DNA of 45,945 nt. It comes from Phoronis australis (Eukaryota; Phoronida; Phoronidae). The DNA is taken from assembly GCA_002633005.1 (NCBI GenBank), contig NMRA01000561.1, positions 72,570-118,514 on the forward strand. The letters run 5' to 3'. The notes beneath the pieces are model-generated. The model was given only the letters and a program-made list of their open reading frames with translations. It did not search any database and was not told the origin of the DNA. Shown here in pieces: positions 12,101 through 24,100 of this stretch (positions are counted from its first letter, which is position 1; every line of letters starts with the position of its first letter). The position numbers and the translations under genes were made by a program.

Positions 12101-15100
12101 TTTACATCTACAATGCCTCTAGAGACCAATGAGGAACCTATTCTCCAGAATAAACATTTTGTAGATTGCAGAAGTGATGTTCACAAATTTGTGTCACTTA
12201 CTGAAAACTAATCTCTTGCAACAATACCATGTGGTGTACAGAGCAACACATGAACTTGCCATTTGTTTTAGCCTACCTGTCAACTGTTAACTTGATCATA
12301 AAACAGATATTACCTGAGAGAAAAACTGTTGAAGAAAAGCTCTTTTTGTAAGTGGAACAGATGACTCGAGGTGATCATGGAGAATGGTGAGTTGTTCTGA
12401 CAGGAAGACTCTGCAAAATAAGGACCAGAAAATGTGAACTTCACAAGTAATTATTTTTATTCAGTTGCAACAGAAAATTACCTCCTTGAAGTGCAGTTAC
12501 ATCCTAATGTCAGAGACTTTGAATTGATACGGAATTAAAAGATGAGACCATGAAGAAGATATAATTTAATTCCTGACCATAACTGTAAAGATTTATTTTG
12601 CATTAGACAATAGATAGATTACATTCGAGCTTCAAAACACAATTCCATGATGCTTATCCTTGAACAACTTCCTAACTGTGATCAAAAGACAGTGAAATGC
12701 CACATACAAATTAATTACGCTAATTCCATGGATTGACATTTTCCATGTATATCACAGCCATCGCATTCAAACTATGAAAGAAAACAATCAACTAAAAGTG
12801 ATAAGTGAGGAGAGCATCCCATGAATATTTCAAATAACGTAATTTCTCAAAACACCAACAGATGTCGTATCTCAGTAGCAGACACCAACACAAGGCAACT
12901 AACTCACAGGGATTCTACAGCAACTACTCTCTCTGCCAGTCCATGAAGACTTTTCACCCCACTGAGGTCTACCGCCGGACACAGATGGGGCTGGGTGATT
13001 CGAACCTGCAACAAACACCTGTGGACTACATTGGATTCGGATCTGAATGAAATTAACATAATCATGCATATCTTGACCTAACCATGCATACCTTGACCTA
13101 ACCATGTGCACCTTGACCTTACCACCCACACCTTGACCTGACCATGCACACCTTGACCTAACCATGTGCACCTTGACCTTACCACCCACACCTTGACCTG
13201 ACCATGCACACCTTGACCTGACCATGCACACCTTGACCTAACCATGTGCACCTTGACGTAACCATGCACACTCTGAACTAACCATTACACCTTGATCTAA
13301 CCACATTTGTTCACTTTCATTTTTTACTATCCTTTGAACAAGAACAAAACATGCAAACACTATGCTAACATGCAAGGAAAATAACCCTCTTAAGTGAATA
13401 CCAATTTTTTTCCTTCAGCAGGAGGGGGAACCCCTTGCCAGCCTCCCCCTTCGGTGATGCATGCCTGAGAGTCATGCCATGTGCAACTAATCACCCTCAT
13501 GAATTTGGCATGGTTAATTAGGCATCTAAGCATAAGGAATTACAGTTGGGCTGACAGTTCATTAGACATCTTGCTGTAAGGAACTACACTTAAGCTAAAA
13601 GTTAATTAGACATCTTGGTATAAGGAATTACAGTTGGGCTGACAGCTGATTAGACATCTTGGTATAATGAATTACAGCGAGACCACACGTTAATTAGGCA
13701 TCTTGGCGTATGAAATTACTGTTGGACAGACAGTTAATTAGACATCTTTGTGTAAGGAATTACAGCTGGGCCAACAGCTAATTATGCATCTTACTGTAAG
13801 GAATTACAGTTGGACCAAACATTCATTAGAAATCTTTGAGTAAGGAATTACAGTTGGGCCGACAGTTAATTAGACATCTTGCTGTAAGGAATTACAGTGG
13901 GACCAAAAGTTAATTAGACATCTTGATGTAAGGAATTACAGTTGGGCCAACAGTTAATTAGACATCTTGGTATAAGGAATTACTGTTGGACAGACAGTCA
14001 ATAAGACATCTTGGTGCAAGGAATTACAGTTGGGCCGACAGTTAATTAGACATCTTGGTATAAGGAATTACTGTTGGACAGACAGTCAATAAGACATCTT
14101 GGTATAAGGAATTACAGTTGGGCCGACAGCAAATTATACATGTTGGTATAAGGACTTAGACCAAGGCAAAGTGCTTGGTACTTGATCAGCTAAATAAATT
14201 TTTAAATCATTTATTCATTATCATTTCTTCCTGACACAAATATCTATGAAACCACATGAATAAAATTCAGTTCCAATAGCACTTTATCACAAAAAGTCAA
14301 AAGGTGCTCAAAACACCATCACCAACTGCTTACTAGCTACTACTTAATTTTATCTGGGTCCAGTTACATAAAAGCTGAGATAGCCACAATGACATTGCAT
14401 TAGCATGTCACATTGCCTTTGTTGAAAAATGCATTTAATGCCGTGCAACAATCCAACTAATCAATTTTTCTTCTGAAAAGTTTCAAAGTTTATAGAATCC
14501 ATTCCCAGTAAAAATTTTCAATGTTTGTGTTTATTTCATTTTGTGCAAAATACAGGTTCAGAGAAATAGTCAACGCGCTTAACACTTTCTACACCACACT
14601 CACCATGTTGTCATCTACACCACACTCACCATGTTGTCGTCTACACCACACTCACCATGGTGTCGTCTACACCACACTCACCATGTTGTCGTCTACACCA
14701 TACTCACCATGTTGTCGTCTACAACACACTCACCATGGTGTCGTCTACACCACACTCACCATGGTGTCGTCTACAACACACTCACCATGTTGTCGTCTAC
14801 ACCACAGGCTTCTCCCAGGATCATACCGTTCCGGATCCTCTCTAGGGTGGTTTGAAGTTTACTGCTCAGCACCTGGTCTTCATTCTGTCACATGATAAAC
14901 ATCTCATAAACTAAAGCATTTTGGGTAACTGTAACTCTACAATAAGTGAACACTGTTTAGGTTTGAGGATGTCTTCCAAGCATATCATAACTTTTACAGT
15001 CATTACATTCATAAAATGTTGGCCATTAATACTGCAGTCACTAGACTGAGTTTGATTACAAAACATTGACAAACACACACTGTTCAGAAGCTATGACATC

Positions 15101-18100
15101 AGAAGCAGTTCACAAGTAGGATTCCTCTTCAGGAAATAATTCCAGACGTCTGATATGCCCACCTGCTGTAGGGTCCCAAATGAGAGGCAGATTAGTCTCC
15201 TTACTACAGTACAATGGCATAACTTGAGGTGCGTCTTTCTTTGTCAATGGACGTCACATGTAACTGGCCAGAATATGGCATTTTTGTATTAGATAAAGAA
15301 TGTGAAAAATGTTCATTTTTAAGTGTTTCATCTGCCAACTCATTAAAATTTTGTTGTTAAAAGTTGTGGTTCCCTACCTGGCGATTAGAAAAAAAGCTGT
15401 ACACCTGAAAACAAACAATTTCAAGAATGAGCCACAAGACACGAGAGAGTTGCCCTTCCACATCAACTTCACATACCACTTTCGCTAACACGCGTATTCA
15501 AAATCTGAGTACTACAAAGACAACTCACAAATCCCGGATTCAATTCTTAGTTTTGTGGAAGTAGAAAAACACATCTCATAATTGACCTAGTTTTCAAAAG
15601 GGAAGGTGCCACAACTGTTCTTAGCTAAGCTGGACAAATGAAGAACAGTTCTACAGTTTTTCTTAGCTTACTTTGGCTGACTAAATTATTGATAACTGCA
15701 CTGCATCAGACTAGGCAACTTTACTACCATTAGAAGGAGAAACAACAAACCAATCTAAAGTAAATTATTGCAAATAAAGATCAACACAGCAACAGTGCCC
15801 TACACACAGCATTGTGGGTAAATTCCACAAAATCATAGAGGGCGCAGTATTCCTGGAAGACGTTTCCGTTACGATTATGATGCTGACAGTGCAAAGTTTG
15901 TTCACTAGACACACAACTATATTAGTCTAAGCTCAAAATTTGACAAAGTAAACTTTCAAGTTCCATGCTCAAGTTTTTGAGTAAATTTGGAGGTCTCCGT
16001 CCCAGATGCCAAGTTAAAGGTAATAGCAAAGAGTTGTTTCTGCTTTTAAAAAATTTAAATTGTTTCACTACTTCAACTTAGCACTCCCATTTACCAGAGA
16101 CTTGAACACTTGATTGCGGAGAAATTACAAAGAATGTCAAACAACTCACCGCATACAGATAAAGGTCAAACAATTGAGACATACAGAAAATGACATCAAA
16201 GGCTATAGTCTGAAGTATGTCCATCATCTGTAGGTATTTACCTACAACAACATATGCACACACATATACCCTTAGGTACAGCACACATCACGAATTTTTG
16301 TCCGTCCGGTCGGAAATTGATCGACGACTAGCAGTCGACCGGTCGGCAAATTAGCCGACCGGTCGGCTAATTTGCCGACCGGTCGGCTAAAAATTAGCCG
16401 ACCGGCAGTCGCCCACAGTGCCGACTCATAAGGCGACTCCACAGCCGACCCTTCAGCCGACTGGCTATCAGCCGACCAGCTGGTCGGCTGCTATTTTTAG
16501 GCTAGAGTAGCAGTTGCGTAATAGGTTGTCAGGCTGATACCACTTTGCGTGTCGATGCATATTCGTCTTAACACAGGGTCAAATAAATTAACCTAGTTTT
16601 ACTGTCTCCGTTACCCTAGTTCACGTCGGTTGTGTAACACCACTAATTCGAAGGTTGAAGGCAAGCGGTAATAGTAAACATTGAATTATGAACAATGCAA
16701 CAAGTTTTGGATGAAAACGTGAAAGTTTTCTTTACATTTGATCTTTAATTTGACTCGTGACGTTAACAATTTGTATTAGATTGGTTGCTTCCCAATACAA
16801 CGCTGTAGTCATTTTGTAAACGCAGCTATTTTTAGCAGTCTTCGCCCACAATTGATTGTGTTTGTGTAACGCCAAACTGCATCTTTTTAGCGTTTATTAA
16901 GTTTCTCACCGGTCTCCTATCACGCGCTCATGATGATGGATTAGTGAGTGTGTTGTTACACCACGAAGAGCTCTCACTCCGGGGGATTTTATTTTCATAC
17001 TATTGACCCTTGCAGTACAGACGCGAAATTCACGGTCCAGTATCCCTAAACCCACGGACTTCGATGGCTCTAACTTCGAAATCATGTATTATGGTTACGA
17101 TTTTCACGAACGGTGACATCACCACTGTTGAGGCTACAGCCAATTGTAGCTTTGCGCATTCCGATTTCATGTATCCGTGACGTTAAAATCTGGGCTAGTT
17201 ACATGTATACACGTAGTCCCCTATAAGTTGGTCGTTCACGTTGTTCCAAAAATAAATATTTTCTGTCAACAAAATATTGACAAATTATGTAAAATAAAAC
17301 AATTGTGAACGGGAAGATGTGAATACGTGGTGAAGAGGTATTTGTCTCTACGCGGCATATGTGCGTGAACCTTTGGTAAAGCGATTGCGATGGCAAAAAA
17401 TGATAGAAAATACACCAAGGTGCACTTTTGAGAAGCAAAGCGTCTGGTGATATTTATAGAGTATGATATGGCCACCTTTGGTAGTAAGTGACGCTGAATT
17501 AGAAGTGGCAACTACATGTTTGGCGCGAAAATAAAAAAATCATGCTTGTATCGCCACCCCCCCACCTCCCCGAATTTTGCACATTCTAGTGAGTCACCAC
17601 TCGAGATTTGGTTCCGTTTCAGTCCTAAAATCGCAGAATAATTCTTCTGTGCTCAGCTGTAAGTCTTAGTAAAGTTTCCAGCATGAGAGCGCTTTATCAG
17701 AAATGACAAACACACGCAGAGTTTTAAGACAGAGACGTTGGTGTTTCCATATGTCCACAAAAGTGCTTTGAGCAGTGTGTACAAATTTGTTCATTTCGCT
17801 TTTCTACACTGACGACTATGGTCAACACATTGTTTTAAAAAAGTACACTTTTGAGGGCATTTTCAAAAATAAATGCTTGGTTGATGAATTCAGCGAGCCA
17901 GTGCTCACAGGCAGGAAAACGTATCTGCGTAAATAAAGAGTTGCGTTTTCAAAACATTCAGAGCATGGCTCGAGCTCAAGGACTACCTGAGAGAGAAAAT
18001 AAAACCGAATACCTAACAGAAACTTGTCCAATGAATATATAGCTCTTGGAAAACTGTTACCCCGAAGAAATGTGCAAAATACGAACGTCATTTACGGAAG

Positions 18101-21100
18101 GTTGTACCAGAAGTGATTCGTTGCAGTGGAGCGGACACGGGATAGTAAAAACACTCTGCTGTGCACTAGTTAGCTGAATGGAAAGCTGAAGCGGAAAAAT
18201 CCAGAAGACACATTTTCTGATCAGGAATCGAAATCTCTGTAGAATCAAAAACAATTGGCAACCAGGATTTACTGCGTCAGAAAACTTATCACGCCAGGAG
18301 AGAATTGTTTTCATGCCCGGAGACTACGTGATCACCCATTATGCAATGATAACAATCCAGTGTGTACCTATACATTGGCATCTATTGTAAAACGTGGATT
18401 AGACGAAAGAAATTCAACCGCATTTTCCAGATACGTCTGTCGTCGGCGACAGGTTGAACATTTAGACCTTGTTTATACGTATAGTACGGACATTATCACT
18501 TTGAAAGATCAATGCTTGGGGATGGTGACGGGGTGTTCTGGTGTGAAAGTTACAGACATGGTAAGTTTGACTTATTAAATTATCAGTTCGGTCGTATTTT
18601 ATTTTGATCCTGAAGTGAAGAATTTTTGGTCTTCACTTGATAAATTATGATAGGTGTTGATGCGATAAATTTTCAGTCTTGACGTGGTGAATTTTGGTCT
18701 TTATTTGTTCTTTGGTCTTCTGTGTGAAAACAATCTCAATGTATTGGATTATTTTAATTCCTGCTTAAGTAAAATTTTTGGTTTTAAGGTATTTATTTTT
18801 GGTCCTGGAGAGTTAACATGTTTTGCTTGGTTTTAATCTTGCATAGAAAAGATATGTCGTTAAATGTTTCAAATTAGGCCTCCCAAAAATGTGGGAGAGC
18901 AGGTTGTGTAGCATCGTACTATGTATCTTCTTATATAAGTCTAGGTGTTCGTGATTTAGTAATACTATGAAAAATGAGTAGTTATCACTACGAAAAATGA
19001 GTAGTTGTGGCTTCTTTTGAAATACTGTATCCTTTGTATGTGCCTGGTGTAGATGGCTCAGTGTGATATTATGTAAGCCTTATTATCCTTTATGGCTGAA
19101 CAACTATATATCTTCATTCATGCCTGTAATAGACGTACTCCCAGGATCATCAAGCATGTGTATGTTTTTATTCTAATGAGGCGTGCCTCGAATGTACAAT
19201 TAGTAATCATACTTTTGCAGTGGTTCATAACAAACGGATTCATTAAACCCAGTAAATATTTTTGCAACAGCCGATCTGCATATTAGACATGCATATTGCA
19301 TCATACCTCATCAGAGTAAAATTTGTTATCAATCATAGTAGAAACAATTATTTTTATCATTGCCACAAGACGTTAACAAACGCAGTCAGTGTCTGTAACT
19401 GTTGTGTCTGCATTGCAAGTCGGTCTATTTCCATTTTTATATCACTGATTCATGCAAAAGGTTTGAAATTGCGCCCCCTTAAGAGTTTTGACTTGCCCTG
19501 GTGATCACTAGAATCCGATGCAATAAACTTATAGAAGTTGTTTTTTAACCAGTGTTATAGAGCTGAAAATTGTCTGCGTTTTCGTTTGCGAGAGTATTCT
19601 TTTTGAATCACTGGGTTAATAATTTTTACGCTCTACATGAAAACACAGACTACTTTTTTAGGATTACATGTACCAGGTTACCCCGAAAATATTATTTTCA
19701 AAATTTTACCCCCTTGGAGTATACGCGAAACGCCAAGTATTGTGTTCTTACGCCAAAGGGCTCGGAAGGCTCTAGCCTTGGTGCGAAGCTATTTTACTAA
19801 ATTAAATATACAAATTTACGCCGTTGTGGGTAAAAACTGACCGAATAAAATCTTCCTAGAGTAATCTAAATTATTTACCAGCATTGCAAAATTGGTTTTC
19901 TACAATTATTCTGCTGCTAAAATTATGGTGTGATCTTTTGCGTCGACTTTCGACGCAATGAAATATTGCGTCTCCTATTAGCCAGTTTTTTTCCCAGATT
20001 CTTCAATCAAACGTTCTCCCTCGAGGTTGCATAAACGTCACAACAAATGATCAGAATTGGTTTCACTTCATTATATGTTTTTTGGAATTTTGATATCAGT
20101 GAACCGAATTTTAGAACAAATTTTGCTGAGATGTTGTCATCATCTAATGAGAGATGTCGAAAACATTTTAGAAGTGACGCGCGTCACGAATGAACTCTTT
20201 TCAAAACGACGACATACGTTTTTTCGTTACAAAAGGCAGAAAATTATGCAAGAAGATGATGTCGGATGTTCTACGCTTAAACGGCTGTAATGGGAAACTT
20301 TACTGCCAATTGACTTCTAGATTTTGCATGCACACCCGCCGGTCTTGAGCTCATGTTGATACAAGCTTCACGACGATGTGACAAGCGTAACTATCTGGGC
20401 TGTTCGAAGTTTCGATCTCAATACGCAGTGGCACATTGCTGTATTTTGAAAATAGTCTTCCTACAGCTAGCTGGCTAGATAAGAAGGCTCTAGCTTCGAA
20501 AAAGATTTTTACTGCGAAAGTGGTAACAATTTCAGAATGATGATGGATGATGGATGACACAATAAACCGATCACAGTCTTCCGTTTTCATGCGCCCATGA
20601 TTTAATATCGGCGCTACGTTCAAACCATTGTTTATGTTGTTCCTAAAATATTGCTGTACCAACATATTAAGAAATTATACAGAAATAAACAATTATCTGT
20701 GGTAAAGCGCAATATACAGCGTGATGAAGTGATGATCAAGAGCAATAACGGATGAGTGCAAATGCGTGATGCTTGTTGAGCATTCCGCTGCATGAAAACA
20801 TTTGAGGTCGTAAAATATCCAGTGTTGTATTCTGATTTTTATGCATTTTTACTATAAATTTCAAATTTCGTGCTTGTTTATATGCATAATGTACGGTATA
20901 AAAAGTCTCATATCTAAAGTTAGAAATTATGCTTCCACGATACCACTTAACGTTTGATTTTACCACACCGTCATTAATTCAACGTCAAGTTTTAGGCTGG
21001 TGTAATGTCACACACTTCGTATTTGTAGATTGATTCGATTTTACCTCCTTTCAATAGCTGAACAAAAGTTGATAACCCGATGTCAGAACCGGAGTTGCCA

Positions 21101-24100
21101 CTGGTAAACGAACAGCGAACAGTTAAATGTTTGTTTGTCCAAAGTTCACCCGCTAACTCATAAAATGGTAATTGCCGACCAAGGGCACGCTTAATCCGAA
21201 TTGGTCGTCTACGCTAGGCGACCACTTAGCCGACCCAAGTGCCGACCACACAGGCGACTCAGCAGACGGCTCTTAGCCGACCATTGTTGGTCGGCTGCTG
21301 GTCGGCTAGACTACCGGTCGACGGCCGGTCGTCGACCTTTTTACGACCGGTCGGACAAAAATTCGTGATGTGTGCTGTAAGGAAAATGACAAAATAAAGA
21401 CAAAATACCATTCTCTGGATACAATCAAATGATGTTTCAACCTAATTTCCAAAGAAAAGCCTAAAAAAATTGTATATACAATGTTATCATTATTGTGTAC
21501 ATTAAAACAAAATGTTGCCATAGGAACTGTGGTGTCATCTCATAACTGATATATAACATTTGACAAACAACGTCAATTGGAATCAAATGAATAAAAACTA
21601 CGAGAAAGAATCTCAAGTTGATGCATGAATCCAGGTAATGAAGTCATTACAAAATGGCGTGTCTGAATGTAGAGCTAATCTGGCTCCTGATTCACACAGT
21701 AAATACTTAAAGCTTTTTGCCATGTTTAGCAGTCACTTTAAATGAATTTGAGTTCCAACTTAAGTGTCAAAACCAACAGCTGATCAAGGGAAATTGTCAT
21801 TGTTGTGAGCTATTTTTGAGAGGGAGTCCATTTTCAAATTGCAGGGGTGTCCAACCCCCAATGAAATTGACAATTTTCTGGTGCACTTCTTGACCTTTTG
21901 AGTGTTTGTATGTTCTTCTTGGAAAGACAAAACAACAAGTTCCATCATGGTGACGTCCATCGGGGTAAGGAAAATTTGAAAACCTGATGGAGAATTTTGA
22001 AACAGTAAAAAGACTAATTGGTTATTCAGTTTTACCATTAAGCTAAACAGAGCGAGATGCAGCTTTAAATAACTAACCAATATCATAATAACGAGTTAAC
22101 TCACCAAATATTCTAAGAACTGTCAGAGTGGTATTTGAGATGATAGGAGCTGACTTGACACCGGTCCACTGTTTAACACTGCGTTGCCTATTGAAAGATC
22201 TGGAAATATTTGAAAAATCATGTTGAGGCACAAAATCTATTTCATAGATAGTTGCACCTAGACAACGTATTACATACTAAATAGTTGCACCTAGACAATG
22301 AAGAATCAAGTCAAACATGGTGAATCTAATAAAAAGCAAATATGGACATTAGATTAAGTTTGTAAAATAACAATTGAAATGTAAGAGTTTTTAAACACTA
22401 AAGTAACCAAGCTTGAAATGTCAATCTGCAAACTTTTAACAATACTTTGTATGCATTTCCAAACTCATGGTAATCATCTACAACAGGCTTTGCTGTCGTA
22501 AAAAAGTATTTGTAAGGACTTTGCATTACTGCACTGCAACGCCCCCTATACCTCCTGACTGGTACTTCTCCTGTCTGTTCGTCTATGAAGTCTTGTTTCA
22601 GTTCATCTGGCACATCATCATCGCTATCACTCCCACCACTACCGTTGTTACCAAACGAGTGATACTGAAAATGGCAACAGATTCACACACTGTTTATTCA
22701 CTCACAGAAGGATTGATGGTAAGCTTCCACTAACTGCTGGTAGACAGATTTTGCTGTTTTTGCTGCAAACTGCATCAGAAAAAAGTGATTTTGTGTTTTA
22801 ATAAGCCTGTTAAAGTATAATTAGCCAAGGTTGTCAAACGTTCTCTGGCCCACTCTGCATAACACAATGAAATCTCATATGGCACACAAACACACAAAGA
22901 GAACTTTATTAATTTATCAAAACACTCAGTCAGAGGTGTATGCCTATTAAACAGGGCACACGACACCAGCTCATCTTATGGTTACGAAATGCTGCTACAA
23001 TAAATTCCACAATGATCGACCCTCAAACTGAATAGACAGTTAAGTATATTACAGACATGCGTAGACCTACCAAGGCAGACATCTTACCTGGTCTAAGCAC
23101 TATTCACAAGAGTTTGAACCATTTTAACTCCACTTATTAGAAACCAAGACTATAACAAAATTCAATTCAATTTGAACACACCTGTTCTGTAATAGTGACA
23201 ATGAGGTATGTCCACAAGTATTGCTGTAAACCTTGTAGTTAGGATTAACCATGACAACTTACACCATTAGTATTGCTGTAAACCTTGTAGTTAGGATTAA
23301 CCATGACAACTTACACCATTAATTTCCAAGACATCTTCACTCTCTTCCTCTTCTACCTGAACATCAAATGGACTTCCTGTTTCAACAAACCTCTCAAAAT
23401 ATGAAACTTGTGATGATGACGTTGTGTTCAGTTGTAGGCTAGACTGTGACAAGCTCTTTTTAACATCACTGTTCCTCATAAAGCGAAATTCCTGCAAAAA
23501 TACATAGAATTACAATTTTGATTTTGACTATGAATATCAAGTCAGGCTATGCAGATCCTTCACAGAATGATAAGGTGGTATCAAGACTTGTTTTTATTTA
23601 GAATTCTGCAGATTAACAACTCAACTCCATGGCACAGAAGTAACTTACAAGACAAGAATGACTACAAAGATATGTATAGTGAAGAACGACTGTAGAACAA
23701 CGAACAACGAGCTCATAATTAACATTTTATTAATGGGAAAAGTGACCTCACTGATTCTGATCTGTGCACACACTGGACTCCATTTAAGGATTTAACCTAC
23801 AAAAACAGTTTCAAAACAACCAAGAAGTGGCATCGTTTTACATTGTCTTGACCAATTGAACTGCTTTGACAGAAGAAAGATGTCACCACCTGTAGCTGCA
23901 TGAGACTAAAGTTGGACTTGACAGGACACAGCTCCCAGCCTTCGTTATCTAGGAACATTCTCAACTCATCAAGGCGTGCTCGGTGGTAGTTCTTGAAGTA
24001 GTTAGATGTCTGCAGGCGGATGGACTCTTGCAGGCTCTCTGACTTACTGTTACAAAACTCCTCACCCACTTTGACCAGTCTAGGGAGAGGTGAAATTTTG

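Noticed and set aside
13078-13269. Frame with repeating [13 protein letters not shown]-type motif
   Set aside because: Translation of the 20-bp minisatellite. It only overlaps exon 17 by accident in another frame.
20351-20665. Minus-strand 104-codon ORF inside the 5.1-kb transposon
   Set aside because: No recognisable motif, and the related region at 42770-43060 does not preserve the frame.
22398-22551. Extension of exon 12 frame beyond PVRR
   Set aside because: The extra residues have no syndetin similarity, and a GT donor at the conserved boundary joins exon 13 in the right phase.
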